In this document: positions 8,560-18,368 of the stretch, piece after piece
Numbering within the stretch: the first letter of the stretch is position 1
Layout of the letters: every line of letters begins with the position of its first letter
NCBI RefSeq assembly: GCF_010728155.1
Contig: NZ_AP022605.1
Coordinates: forward strand, 3,720,001-3,784,000
DNA length: 64,000 nt
From: Mycolicibacterium doricum
Lineage (GTDB): Bacteria; Actinomycetota; Actinomycetes; Mycobacteriales; Mycobacteriaceae
Direction of reading: 5' to 3'
The notes under the pieces: model-generated
Told to the model about the DNA's origin: nothing
Database searches by the model: none
The model's input: the letters and a program-made list of their open reading frames with translations, nothing else
Made by a program: the position numbers and the translations under genes

Positions 8560-8607
8560 GTTTCCTCCTCCGCGGGTACTCGCGGCTGCCCAAGCCCGGG
8601 AGGAAAC
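8560..8607 (+). promoter_or_regulatory. stem-loop in the selB-fdhA intergenic region
   Basis: GTTTCCTCC (8560-8568) and GGAGGAAAC (8599-8607) are perfect inverted repeats. The 30-base interval holds a smaller hairpin CCGCG/CGCGG (8570-8574 and 8581-8585). The structure ends 45 bases before the fdhA start. It has no T-run, so it is not a classical terminator; it may be an attenuator, a processing site or a protein-binding site. The function is unknown. Confidence 0.5.
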
Positions 8608-8652
8608 CGCCGCCAACTCGTAAGGTGAGATCAGCACGAGAGGAAGGTGATC

Positions 8653-11600
8653 GTGGACCTCAGGAAGCTGATCGAGTCCTGGCCGGTGTACCGGCAGCTC
8701 ACCGGCGGCGACACGCTGGGCCGCGGTACGGCCGCGCAGTCCAAGCGCTCGCTGACCCTGACGCCCCGCACCGCCGAAGCCGACCACGTCGCCCACTCCG
8801 TCTGTCCGTTCTGCGCGGTGGGATGCGCGCAGCAGGTGTACGTCAAGGACGACAAAGTGGTCCAGATCGAGGGCAACCCGGACAGCCCGATCTCGCGCGG
8901 GCGCCTGTGTCCCAAGGGTTCCGCCAGCAAGCAGCTGGTGACGGGTCCGCAGCGTCTCACCAAGATCAAGTACCGGCCGCCGTACGCGACCGAGTGGCAG
9001 GACCTCGACCTGGACACGGCCATGGACATGGTCGCCAACCGCCTGCTCGACGCGCGCGAGAAGGGTTGGCAGCAGTTCGACGCCGACCGGAACACGCTGC
9101 GCCGCACCATGGGAGTGGCCAGCCTGGGTGGCGCGACGCTCGACAACGAAGAGAACTACCTGATCAAGAAACTGTTCACCGCGCTCGGGGCGCTACAGAT
9201 CGAGAACCAGGCGCGTATTTGACACAGCGCCACGGTTCCCGGTCTGGGAGCCTCATTCGGTCGCGGCGGGGCGACGGACTATCAGCAAGACCTCGTCAAC
9301 TCGGACTTCATCGTGATCATGGGCTCCAACATGGCCGAAGCCCATCCGGTCGGGTTCCAGTGGGTGGTGGAGGCGAAGAGCCGCGGCACCGAGGTGGTGC
9401 ACATCGACCCCCGGTTCACCCGCACCAGCGCACTGGCCGACCGGCACGTGTCGCTGCGCGCCGGTAGCGACATCGCCTTCCTCGGCGGGGTGATCAATCA
9501 CATCCTCAGCAACGAGCTGGACTTCCGGGAGTACGTCACCGCGTACACCAACGCATCGTTCATCGTCGACGAGAAATTCCGTGGCGCCGAGGATCTCGAC
9601 GGTCTGTTCTCCGGCTACGACGACGAGACGGCGTCCTACGACCCGTCGACGTGGCAGTACGAGACGACCGATTCAGAGCAGGGCGGCGCCGAGGCCAAGG
9701 AGGAGAGCGCGGCCTACGAGTCCGGGTCCGGCGGGCCGCCGGTCGAGGGCGGTGCCGGGCCGATCCCACGCGACGAGACGCTGCAGCATCCGCGCTGCGT
9801 CTACCAGCTCCTCAAACGGCACTACGCCCGCTACACCCCGGAGATGGTGGAGCGGGTGTGCGGCGTGCCCGCCCAACAGTTCCTCGAGGTGGCCCGCAAG
9901 TGGACCGAGAACTCGGGACGGGAGCGGACCGCGGCACTGGTCTACAGCGTCGGCTGGACCCAGCACACGATGGGTGCACAGTTCATCCGCGCCGGCGCAA
10001 TCATCCAGTTGCTGCTGGGCAACATCGGCCGCCCCGGCGGCGGTGTGCTGGCCCTGCGGGGGCACGCCAGCATCCAGGGCTCGACCGACGTGCCGACGCT
10101 GTTCAACCTGCTGCCCGGCTACCTGGCGATGCCCAAGGCCGGCCAAGAGACGCTTGCGGACTACATCGACGACGTCAAGAGCCGCAACCAGAAGGGCTTC
10201 TGGCACAACGCCGATGCCTACATGGTGTCGCTGCTCAAGGAGTACTGGGGGCAACACGCGACCGCGGACAACGACTTCTGCTTCGACTACCTGCCGCGCA
10301 TCAACGGCGACCACGGCACCTACCGCACCGTGATGGACATGGTCGACGGGAAGGTGTTCGGGTACTTCCTGCTCGGCCAGAATCCGGCAGTCGGGTCGGC
10401 GCACGGGCGGCTGCAACGCCTGGGCATGGCCAACCTCGACTGGCTGGTGGTGCGCGATCTCGTCGAGATCGAGAGCGCCACGTTCTGGAAGAGCGGTCCG
10501 GAAATCGAGACGGGCGAGATCACCCCCGAAACCTGCCGCACCGAGGTGTTCCTGTTCCCCGCCGCCTCGCACGTCGAGAAGGCCGGCACGTTCACCCAGA
10601 CCCAGCGGATGCTGCAGTGGCGCGACAAGGCCGTCGAACCACCGGGCGACGCCCGCTCGGAGCTGTGGTTCTTCTACCACCTGGGCCGGATCCTGCGGGA
10701 GAAGCTGGCCGGTTCCACCGACGAGCGGGACCGCCCGTTGCTCGAATTGTCCTGGGACTACGCGATGGAGGGCGACGAGCCCTCGGGTGAGGACGTGCTC
10801 CGCCGAATCAACGGTGTCGACCTGACGACCGGCCGTGCGGTGGACAACTACATGTCACTCAAGGCCGACGGCAGCACCATGTGCGGCTGCTGGATCTACA
10901 GCGGCGTATACGCCGACGAGGTCAACCAGGCGGCGCGCCGCAAACCGCACGACCAGCAGGGGCGCTACGAGAGCGAGTGGGGCTGGACGTGGCCGATGAA
11001 CCGGCGCGTGCTCTACAACCGCGCGTCCGCGGATCCGCAGGGCCGGCCGTGGAGTGAGCGCAAGAAGCTCGTCTGGTGGGACCCCGATGAGGGGGAGTGG
11101 ACCGGCTACGACATCCCGGACTTCGAGAAGAACAAGGCGCCGGACTACCGGCCCTCACCCGAGGCGGTCGGCGTCGAGGCACTGCACGGTGACGACCCGT
11201 TCATCATGCAGGCCGACGGTAAGGGGTGGCTGTTCGCGCCGAACGGTGTCGCGGACGGTCCGCTGCCCACGCACTACGAGCCGCACGAGTCGCCGGTGCG
11301 CAACCCGCTCTATGCGCAGCAGGGCAACCCGGCCCGCAAAGTGTATGGGCGCGCGGATAACCCATCGAATCCGTCGCCGCCGGAACTGCACGGCGACGTG
11401 TTCCCGTTCGTGTTCACCGCGGCCCGGTTGACCGAACACCACACCGCCGGCGGCATGAGCCGGCAACTGCCCTACCTGGCCGAGCTGCAGCCCGGGTTGT
11501 TCGTGGAGGTATCGCCGCAGCTGGCGGCCGAACGCGGGCTGAGCCATATGGAGTGGGCGCACGTGATCACCAGCCGGGCGGCGGTCGACGCCCGCGTGTT

Positions 11601-11919
11601 CGTGACCGACCGGATGCGCCCGCTTCGGATCGACGACCATGTCGTGCACCAGATCTGGATGCCCTATCACTGGGGCAACGCCGGGCTGGTCGACGGTGAC
11701 GTGGTCAACGACCTGCTCGGTGTGGTCGTCGACCCCAACGTGTTCATCCAGGAGAGCAAGGTCGCCACATGCGACATCCAGCCCGGCAGGCGGCCGCGCG
11801 GACCCGCACTGCTCGAGTACGTCGCGATGTACCGCCAGCGGGCCCGCATCACGATCGACACCGGGACGGACCTCGACACCACCGAACCGTCGACCGACCA
11901 CACCGAGGAACCACCATGA
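8653..11919 (+). CDS. formate dehydrogenase alpha subunit, selenocysteine-containing
   Basis: This is a single gene read through an in-frame TGA at 9220-9222 (codon 190). The flanking residues NQARI-Sec-HSATV match the active site of molybdenum/tungsten formate dehydrogenases. Before it, CPFCAVGC plus a later CPKG bind the N-terminal 4Fe-4S cluster. After it come the molybdopterin domains and a C-terminal dinucleotide-binding domain; total about 1088 residues. No twin-arginine signal is visible, so the enzyme is predicted to stay cytoplasmic. GTG at 8653 is preferred over GTG at 8647 because GGAAGG then sits 5 bases upstream. It oxidises formate to CO2, passing electrons to the two subunits encoded next. 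The stop overlaps the next start (ATGA). Confidence 0.93.
9223..9252 (+). other. bacterial SECIS element
   Basis: Directly after the TGA codon, GGTTCCC (9234-9240) and GGGAGCC (9246-9252) form a 7-bp stem with one G-U pair, closing the loop GGTCT (9241-9245). The GGUCU loop and the 18-base distance between the TGA and the loop agree with the E. coli fdhF SECIS as I recall it. The element is inside the coding sequence, so it also encodes the residues after Sec. Confidence 0.9.
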
Positions 11920-12812
11920 ACGACAACAGCTTCTACGGCCCGCTCACGGATCCGGCCGGTGAGGCCGGCCACTCCGGACACCCCGAGCGGGTCGGGTTCT
12001 TCACCGACACCTCGGTGTGCATCGGCTGCAAAGCCTGCGAGGTCGCGTGCAAGGAGTGGAACGAGGTGCCCGACGACGGATTCAACCTGCTGGGCATGTC
12101 GTTCGACAACACCGGCAGCCTGGGTGCGAACTCGTGGCGGCACGTGGCGTTCATCGAGCAGCCCGCCTCGCGAACCGGTTCCGAACCCGTCGACCCGGGC
12201 ATGCCCGACGTCAGCGGCGCGGGGATCGACATGGTGGGTCAACGCCCCGACTTCCGGTGGCTGATGGCCTCCGACGTCTGCAAGCACTGCACCCACGCGG
12301 GGTGCCTCGACGTGTGCCCCACCGGGGCGCTGTTCCGCACCGAGTTCTCGACTGTCGTTGTGCAGCAGGACATCTGCAACGGCTGCGGCTACTGCGTCTC
12401 GGGTTGCCCGTACGGGGTGATCGAGCGGCGTGAGGGCGACGGCCGGGCGTGGAAGTGCACGCTGTGCTACGACCGGCTGCACGACGGCCTCGAACCCGCA
12501 TGCGCCAAGGCGTGCCCGACGGACTCGATCCAGTTCGGTCCACTCGACGAGCTGCGGGAACGGGCGGCGCAGCGGGTGGAGCAGCTGCACCAGCGCGGGG
12601 CGACCGAGGCCCGGCTGTACGGCCACGACCCGAACGACGGGGTGGGCGGTGACGGCGCCTTCTTCCTGTTGCTCGACGAGCCGGAAGTGTATGGGCTGCC
12701 GCCGGATCCGGTGGTGCCCACCCGCGACGCCGGAGCGATGTGGCGTTACGCCGGGATGGCCGCCTCGGCGCTGGTCGGGGTGGCGGTCTCGGCTTTTCTG
12801 GGGCGGTCCTGA
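11916..12812 (+). CDS. formate dehydrogenase iron-sulfur (beta) subunit
   Basis: The 298-residue product has four Cys clusters: CIGCKACEVAC, CKHCTHAGCLDVC, CNGCGYCVSGC and CTLCYDR with a later ACAKAC. This is the arrangement of FdnH/FdoH-type four-cluster ferredoxin subunits that carry electrons from the catalytic subunit to the membrane. A hydrophobic helix close to the C-terminus (MAASALVGVAVSAFLG) could anchor it to the membrane. The ATG overlaps the alpha-subunit stop by 4 bp. The stop overlaps the next gene start in TGATG, so the three subunits form one coupled operon. Confidence 0.92.
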   Translation: MNDNSFYGPLTDPAGEAGHSGHPERVGFFTDTSVCIGCKACEVACKEWNEVPDDGFNLLGMSFDNTGSLGANSWRHVAFIEQPASRTGSEPVDPGMPDVSGAGIDMVGQRPDFRWLMASDVCKHCTHAGCLDVCPTGALFRTEFSTVVVQQDICNGCGYCVSGCPYGVIERREGDGRAWKCTLCYDRLHDGLEPACAKACPTDSIQFGPLDELRERAAQRVEQLHQRGATEARLYGHDPNDGVGGDGAFFLLLDEPEVYGLPPDPVVPTRDAGAMWRYAGMAASALVGVAVSAFLGRS

Positions 12813-13762
12813 TGGCGCGCGAACAGCTGGCCGTGCCGAAGGCCGAGTTCCGGTCCTACTACGGGCGCCAGATCCTCAAGACGCCCGTGTGGAACTGGAT
12901 GATCGCGGCGTACTTCTTCGCCGGCGGGCTGTCGGCCGGGTCGGCGATGTTGGGCGCCGGCGCGGATCTGACGGACAGGCCAGGGCTGCGCAAGGTCTCG
13001 CGGATCGGATCGCTGATGAGCCTGCTGGCGAGTATGTATTTCCTCATCGGCGATCTCGGCCGGCCCGAACGGTTCCACCACATGCTGCGGGTCGCCAAAC
13101 CCAGCTCGCCGATGAGCGTGGGCACCTGGATCCTTGGCGCCTACGGCCCCGGGGCGGGGGTGGCGGCGGTGGCGGAACTGATGCCAGCTCGTCTGCGGCG
13201 GACGTGGGCGGGGCGGTTGCTCGACAGGGCGGCGCGCCCGGCCGGGCTGGAGGCCGCGGCGGTGGCGCCCGGTGTCGCGTCCTACACAGCGGTCCTGTTG
13301 TCGCACACCGCGGTTCCCGCATGGAACTTGGCGTACCCTTATCTGCCGTTTGTGTTCACCGGCTCGGCGGCGGCCAGTGGCGGCGGGCTGGGCATGCTGC
13401 TGGCACCGCTCGACGAATCGGGGCCGGCCCGCCGGATGGCGGTCGCCGGCGCGGGGCTCGAGGTGGCGGCGTCGCGGACGATGGAGCGCCGGCTCGGCAT
13501 CGTCGGCGAGGCTTACACCACCGGTAAAGCGCACCGGCTGCGGCAGTGGTCGGAGATCCTGACCGTCGGCGGCGCGGCCGGGGCGGTCGTCGGACGGAAC
13601 CGGGCCGTGATCGCGCTGTCAGGCGCGGCGCTGCTGGCCGGCAGCGCGCTGCAGCGCTTCGGCGTCTTGGAGGCCGGTGTGGAGTCGACGAAGGACCCGA
13701 AATACGTTGTGGTGCCACAGCGGGAGCGGCTCGCGGCAGGTGAGCCGGCGGGCGTTGGCTGA
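12812..13762 (+). CDS. NrfD/PsrC-type membrane subunit of formate dehydrogenase
   Basis: The 316-residue product has several hydrophobic helices, including WNWMIAAYFFAGGLSAGSAML near the start, a GDLGRPERFHHML loop and AYPYLPFVFTGSAAASGGG. These are features of the NrfD family, which anchors molybdoenzymes and exchanges electrons with quinone. It is not a cytochrome b type FdnI: I see no pair of transmembrane haem histidines. As the last gene of the operon it would link formate oxidation to the menaquinone pool. The ATG start at 12812 overlaps the preceding stop. Confidence 0.85.
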   Translation: MAREQLAVPKAEFRSYYGRQILKTPVWNWMIAAYFFAGGLSAGSAMLGAGADLTDRPGLRKVSRIGSLMSLLASMYFLIGDLGRPERFHHMLRVAKPSSPMSVGTWILGAYGPGAGVAAVAELMPARLRRTWAGRLLDRAARPAGLEAAAVAPGVASYTAVLLSHTAVPAWNLAYPYLPFVFTGSAAASGGGLGMLLAPLDESGPARRMAVAGAGLEVAASRTMERRLGIVGEAYTTGKAHRLRQWSEILTVGGAAGAVVGRNRAVIALSGAALLAGSALQRFGVLEAGVESTKDPKYVVVPQRERLAAGEPAGVG

Positions 13763-13766
13763 ACTC

Positions 13767-14477
13767 TCAGAGGTGGGTGGCCGCGAACCCCGCCCCCTGC
13801 TGAACCATGCCGTTGAACGGATACGAGCCGTGAGCGGTGGTGTTGCCCCCGGGTCCGCAGACCGGATCACCCGCCGCGCACAGCTCGATCGTCCTGGTCG
13901 CATACAGCGGTCCGGTGACCACCGGGGGCATGGCGTACTTCTGCAGGAACGGCCCCGACGGTTTGCCGAGCAGTACCACCGCGGCGACGTTGTCGGCGAC
14001 CTCAGGAGCCAGCGCTGGCGGCATCGGGGCGGGCGTCACGCCCTGGGGTACCGCGTCACCGGTGACGAAGCCCGAGACCATCGCCCCCTGCGAGAACCCG
14101 CCGAGAACCAGGCGGGTGTTGGGGCAGATCACCGACATCACCTGCACCCGGTTCGACGCGTCGCGGATGCCGTCGACGACGGTCCTCGGGAAGTCGGGGC
14201 TGGCGAAGTCATTGCTGGCCGGATAGTTGACGGCGTACACGCCGAGGGTGCGCCAGCCGATCTGGGAACGCAGCGAGTCGACGAAGGCCTGGCCGGTTCC
14301 GCCGACTCCCGGCGGTTCGGCGGTGCCACGGGCGAAGATCACCTCGATGTCCGGGCACGGCTGCGCCGACGCGACGGGCACCGTCCCGCCGGACACGGCC
14401 GCCGACGTCAGCGCCATCCCCACACCGGTGGCCCCAGTCAGCCGGCGCACCGCTTTCCACGTCGCGACGACGCTCAT
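13767..14477 (-). CDS. cutinase-family secreted serine esterase
   Basis: The 236-residue product has a signal peptide ending near VASAQPCPD. The mature enzyme shows the cutinase fold motifs: CPDIEVIFARGTAEPPGVG, the nucleophile elbow GGFSQGA, the AAGDPVCGPGG region with the catalytic Asp, and AHGSYPF with the catalytic His. Cys residues at the usual places would form disulfides. Mycobacterial cutinase-like proteins are esterases, lipases or phospholipases that act on the envelope or on host lipids. The gene converges on the formate dehydrogenase operon with 4 bp between stops. A second family member lies at 55.4-56.2 kb. Confidence 0.9.
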   Translation of the reverse strand: MSVVATWKAVRRLTGATGVGMALTSAAVSGGTVPVASAQPCPDIEVIFARGTAEPPGVGGTGQAFVDSLRSQIGWRTLGVYAVNYPASNDFASPDFPRTVVDGIRDASNRVQVMSVICPNTRLVLGGFSQGAMVSGFVTGDAVPQGVTPAPMPPALAPEVADNVAAVVLLGKPSGPFLQKYAMPPVVTGPLYATRTIELCAAGDPVCGPGGNTTAHGSYPFNGMVQQGAGFAATHL

Positions 14478-14562
14478 TCCACCCCCACTGTCACGTCACC
14501 ACCCGGGCCGGAGACCGATGCTAATACGGTGTCAACGTCGGCGAGCGGCTCAGCGTCTGAGA

Positions 14563-15078
14563 CTAAGCGCCGCGGTGGCCCTCCTCGGCGGGCAGCGGCG
14601 GCGGAAGCGGAGTGGTCGGCGTGGGCTTGGCCGGTGCCGGCCCGGCCCCCGGGGACGCCGGCGCGGTGGAGGCTCCCGGGCCGTGGAATTCCAGCATCGT
14701 CTCCTCGCGGAGGACATCGTCGCCGATGGCGACTATCAACTCTTCAGAGGTGACGGTGTAGGTGACGACGTCGTTGGAGGCGACGTACTCGCCGTCTCCC
14801 GTGGCCGTCGCCGCGGTGATCAGCTTGGCGCCGTCGCGGACCCGCACGCCACGGTACTGGTACTTGCCGTCGGGCGATTTGCACACCGCGACGCGGGAGC
14901 TGTCGGTTCTGCCGTACGCCACCGCGGTGCTCGGAGACGCGCAGCGAGCGGTGGAGTCGATGAAGCCCTGGGCGTCGGAGGCGGGCCTGGCCGCGGCCGG
15001 AAGCGCTGCGAAACTCAGCAGCGCCGTCCCCGCAGCGGCGGCGACGGACCAGCGGATGAGGAGGCGAGGGGTCGGCAT
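14563..15078 (-). CDS. secreted hypothetical protein with Pro-rich tail
   Basis: From the ATG at 15078 the 171-residue product has a signal peptide (LLIRWSVAAAAGTALLSFAALPAAA). The mature domain contains DAQGFIDSTARCASPSTAVAYGRTDSSRVAVCKSPDG (read in pieces), with two Cys, and then repeated beta-strand-like segments. A Pro/Ala-rich tail ends the protein. It resembles small secreted proteins of mycobacteria with no known function. Upstream in-frame codons would give a 227-residue version without a sensible N-terminus, so the internal ATG is preferred. Confidence 0.65.
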   Translation of the reverse strand: MPTPRLLIRWSVAAAAGTALLSFAALPAAARPASDAQGFIDSTARCASPSTAVAYGRTDSSRVAVCKSPDGKYQYRGVRVRDGAKLITAATATGDGEYVASNDVVTYTVTSEELIVAIGDDVLREETMLEFHGPGASTAPASPGAGPAPAKPTPTTPLPPPLPAEEGHRGA

Positions 15079-15225
15079 CACCCTCCACTCGACCACGCCC
15101 GGCCGCCGGAGGCGAGCGTCGACACCGAGACACAACTGATTCGTTAGGTCCCCGAGACAGTCCGAAGACCACCGAAGTCCGGGCGAACGCGGCGACCGGC
15201 AGCGCGCTACGGCAGAATTGCGCCG

Positions 15226-15933
15226 GTGACCTCCCGGCGGCGCCACATCGCGCGGCTGACCCTCTTCGCCGCGCTGGTGTTCGGGCTGTTCTATCTGGTC
15301 ACGGTCGAGCGGGTGATCGACGTGGACACCGTCCGCGGTGCGGTGGCGGCCACCGGACCCGTCGCTCCGCTGACCTATGTCGTGGTGTCGGCGACGCTCG
15401 GTGCCCTGTTCGTGCCCGGGCCGCTGTTGGCCGGCCTCAGCGGACTGCTGTTCGGTCCGGTGCTGGGCACGTTCGTCACGCTGGGCGCGACGGTCGGCAC
15501 GGCGGTGGTGGCCAGCCTCGTCGGGCGTCGGGCGGGCCGGGACAGCGCCCGCGCGCTGTTGGGGCCCCAGCGTGCCGACCTCATCGACGCGCAGATCGAG
15601 CGGCGTGGCCTATGGGCTGTGGTGGGACAGCGGTTCATCCCGGGCATCTCCGACGCGCTGGCCTCGTACGCATTAGGGGCGTTCGGCGTGCCGCTGTGGC
15701 AGATGGCGGTCGGGGCCTTCATCGGTTCGGTGCCGCGTGCGTTCGTCTACACAGCGTTGGGCGCGTCGATCGGCGACCTGTCGTCGCCGCTGGCGTACAC
15801 GGCGATCGGCATCTGGGTGGTGACTGCGGTGGTGGGCACCTTCGCCGCGCACCGCGGTTACCGCCGGTGGCGCCGTCGCCGCCCTTCCGTGCCGACCGAT
15901 GACACACCCCACCCCCCAGTCGGCCGAATCTGA
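15226..15933 (+). CDS. TVP38/TMEM64 (VTT) family membrane protein
   Basis: The 235-residue product has about five hydrophobic helices and the VTT-domain pattern: GPLLAGLSGLLFGPVLGTFVTLGATVGTA, then RFIPGISDALASYALGAFG, then AVGAFIGSVPRAFVYTALG (each part of a longer run). VTT proteins of the DedA superfamily are thought to move lipids across membranes or affect membrane homeostasis. A basic, Arg-rich tail follows the last helix. The start is GTG at 15226. It stands alone, divergent from the secreted protein at 14.6 kb. Confidence 0.8.
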   Translation: MTSRRRHIARLTLFAALVFGLFYLVTVERVIDVDTVRGAVAATGPVAPLTYVVVSATLGALFVPGPLLAGLSGLLFGPVLGTFVTLGATVGTAVVASLVGRRAGRDSARALLGPQRADLIDAQIERRGLWAVVGQRFIPGISDALASYALGAFGVPLWQMAVGAFIGSVPRAFVYTALGASIGDLSSPLAYTAIGIWVVTAVVGTFAAHRGYRRWRRRRPSVPTDDTPHPPVGRI

Positions 15934-16275
15934 CGCCGCTCAAGGCGGTGCCGTTCGGGATGGCCCACCCACGCGGCTGACCGCGCGCTCCTCCACACGG
16001 AAGTTTGGCGCGTCCCGAGCCCAAAGTCGCCTCGGTCGCCGGCTCACCCGGTACGGTCGGAGCGGGTTGACCTGACAGCCCGAGGACGCGTCACGGTGGC
16101 GAGCCACACTCCCCGCCGCACGAGCCGAATTGCTCCGACGTCGCCCAACGGAACTCAGCGCACGTCGCAACCGTCGGTTGTGTACGAATCCCCTTTCGTC
16201 TCCATAGCTCTGCGCTCCGCGAAGGGTGCCGAGCTCGATATCTCGTGCGCCTGCCGTACGGGTCGAAGGACTGCG
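15934..16275. other. intergenic region with no recognisable gene
   Basis: The 342 bases between the VTT gene and the Pks16-like gene contain no frame I can support. The frame of the downstream gene is open upstream to 16096 but the encoded residues do not resemble the family and lack a start with a ribosome-binding site. The 800-codon reading frame on the other strand is an artefact. Confidence 0.6.
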
Positions 16276-17910
16276 GTGAGCACTTTTACCGAAACCATGT
16301 ACAGCAACGCCCGCTCGAGTGTGAACGGGATGGTCACCGGTGAACCGGACCTTCCCGTTCGCCACAGCTGGATCGAAGTCCACGAGCGGGCCCGACAGGT
16401 TGCCGGCGGCCTCGCGGCGGCGGGGGTCGGTCATGGCGACGCGATCGCCGTGCTTGCCGGGGCTCCGGTCGAAATCGCACCCACAGCCCAGGGCATCTGG
16501 ATGCGCGGCGCCAGCCTGACGATGCTGCATCAGCCGACTCCGCGCACGGACCTGCAGCGCTGGGCCGAGGAGACCACGGCGGTCATCGACATGATCGACG
16601 CCCGGGCAGTGATCGTCTCCGATCCGTTCATGCCCGCGGCTCCGCTGCTGGCCGGGCTGGGCATACTGGTACTGACCATCGCCGACCTGCTGGAGCATGC
16701 CCCGGTCGAGCCGGTCCGAACCGATGACGACGACATCGCGCTGATGCAGTTGACGTCCGGGTCGACGGGTTCGCCCAAGGCCGTGCAGATCACGCACGCC
16801 AACGTGGTCGCCAACGCCGAGGCGATGATCGTCGGGTGTGACTTCGACATCGACAAGGATGTGATCGTCAGCTGGCTGCCATGCTTCCACGACATGGGGA
16901 TGACGGGTTATCTCACGGTGCCCATGTTCTTCGGCGCCGAACTGGTCAAGGTGACCCCGATGGACTTCCTGCGCGACACACTGCTGTGGGCGAAGCTCAT
17001 CGACAAGTACGGCGGGACCATGACTGCGGCACCGAACTTCGCCTACAACCTGCTCGCCAAGCGGTTGCGCAGGCTCGCGTCCCCCGGTGAGTTCGACCTG
17101 TCGTCGCTGCGATGGGCGTTGTCGGGCGCCGAACAGGTCGATCCGCTCGACGTCGAGGATCTCTGTGAGGCGGGTGCCCCGTTCGGGTTGAATCCAGACG
17201 CGATCATCCCGGCGTACGGCATGGCCGAGACGACGGTGGCGGTGTCGTTTGCCGAATGCGGCGGCGGCATGGTCGTCGACGAGGTGGATGCCGATCTGCT
17301 GGCGGTCCTGCATCGCGCGGTTCCGGCCAACAAGGGGCACACCCGGCGGCTGGTGTCCCTCGGGCGGCCACTGCAGGGCCTGGAGGTGCGGGTCCTCGAC
17401 GAGGCCGGTGCGGTACTCGCTGCGCGCGGAGTGGGCGTGATCGAGGTACGGGGCCGCCCGGTGACCCGCGGCTACACCACCACAGCAGGATTCGTCCCGG
17501 CGCAGGACGAACTCGGTTGGTACGACACGGGCGATCTCGGCTACCTCACCGAGGGCGGCGAGATCGTGGTCTGCGGCCGCCTCAAGGACGTGATCATCAT
17601 GGCCGGCCGCAACATCTACCCGACGGACATCGAACGCGCCGCTGCCCGCGTCACCGGTGTGCGGCCGGGCTGTGCGGTGGCCATCCGACTGGAGGGCGGT
17701 CACCCGCGTGAGACTTTCGCGGTGGCGGTGGAGAGCAAGCACGTCGATGATGCCGAGCAGGTGCGGCGTATCCAGCGTCAGGTAGCCCACGAGGTTGTCG
17801 CGGAGGTCGACGTGCGTCCTCGCAATGTGGTGGTGCTCGAGCCCGGCACGATCCCGAAGACGCCCTCCGGGAAGCTGCGCCGGGCCCACGCCTTGTCGCT
17901 CATCGATTGA
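16276..17910 (+). CDS. pks16: Pks16-like acyl-CoA / acyl-AMP ligase
   Basis: The 544-residue product is an ANL-superfamily adenylating enzyme: [16 protein letters not shown] (P-loop), AYGMAETT (A5 motif), [11 protein letters not shown] and [16 protein letters not shown] (A7-A8), and KTPSGKLRR with the catalytic Lys near the end. The length and the sequence as I remember it agree closely with M. tuberculosis Pks16 (Rv1013), which despite its name is a ligase and not a polyketide synthase. The GTG at 16276 is chosen because GAAGGA precedes it by 5 bases and the N-terminus [12 protein letters not shown] then aligns with Pks16. The enzyme should activate a long-chain acid; the acceptor (CoA or carrier protein) is not certain. 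Confidence 0.85.
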   Translation: MSTFTETMYSNARSSVNGMVTGEPDLPVRHSWIEVHERARQVAGGLAAAGVGHGDAIAVLAGAPVEIAPTAQGIWMRGASLTMLHQPTPRTDLQRWAEETTAVIDMIDARAVIVSDPFMPAAPLLAGLGILVLTIADLLEHAPVEPVRTDDDDIALMQLTSGSTGSPKAVQITHANVVANAEAMIVGCDFDIDKDVIVSWLPCFHDMGMTGYLTVPMFFGAELVKVTPMDFLRDTLLWAKLIDKYGGTMTAAPNFAYNLLAKRLRRLASPGEFDLSSLRWALSGAEQVDPLDVEDLCEAGAPFGLNPDAIIPAYGMAETTVAVSFAECGGGMVVDEVDADLLAVLHRAVPANKGHTRRLVSLGRPLQGLEVRVLDEAGAVLAARGVGVIEVRGRPVTRGYTTTAGFVPAQDELGWYDTGDLGYLTEGGEIVVCGRLKDVIIMAGRNIYPTDIERAAARVTGVRPGCAVAIRLEGGHPRETFAVAVESKHVDDAEQVRRIQRQVAHEVVAEVDVRPRNVVVLEPGTIPKTPSGKLRRAHALSLID

Positions 17911-18057
17911 CCGGGCGTTCACAACTCGGTGGTCATCGCGTTGACAGCGCTGCCGCAGCAGGCGTGTACTGAAGCTCCACCACGAAAACCAAGGCTTCCC
18001 GATGTTTGTCAAAGGACCTTTTCCGACCGGCGCCGTCTCCCCGAAGCCCGTCAGCCG

Positions 18058-18222
18058 ATGAGCCCCCCCAGATCGCTCGCACGCCTGGTCGCCGCCAGCG
18101 AACGGGCCGCCAGCCGGGCCGCCGACGCGCGCTGGGCGCTCGCGCGGGTTCGACGCGACAAGGCGTTCACCGACCGCAGCCGCGACAATCGGCTCGAACA
18201 TCAACGTCGCGTCGACAAGTAG
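18058..18222 (+). CDS. small basic hypothetical protein (weak)
   Basis: An ATG at 18058 opens a 54-residue Arg/Ala-rich frame beginning SPPRSLARLVAASERAA. It could form one amphipathic helix. No good ribosome-binding site precedes it and I recognise no family. It lies in the 458-base interval before the repeat-peptide gene and might be the first gene of that cluster or simply chance. The remainder of the interval holds nothing I can identify. Confidence 0.25.
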   Translation: MSPPRSLARLVAASERAASRAADARWALARVRRDKAFTDRSRDNRLEHQRRVDK

Positions 18223-18368
18223 CGAACTTCCGAGCACCCACGCCGTTTCGCCGGGGCTGACATCGGCAACACTGGCAGGGCCAGCGTGCGGGTACCGGGC
18301 CCGCTCTCGGCCGCCCTGACGGCCGGAGTCGGTACTCGACACGGTTGCGGCGACAGAAAGGGAACACC

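Noticed and set aside
9313..11919. A separate gene starting at ATG 9313 for the large part of formate dehydrogenase.
   Set aside because: The frame is continuous with the upstream part except for a TGA with a proper SECIS and Sec-site context.
15940..18342. An 800-codon open frame on the minus strand opposite the Pks16-like gene.
   Set aside because: It is the mirror of a clearly coding plus-strand gene in GC-rich DNA; its product has no family features and is full of low-complexity Arg, Gly and His runs.
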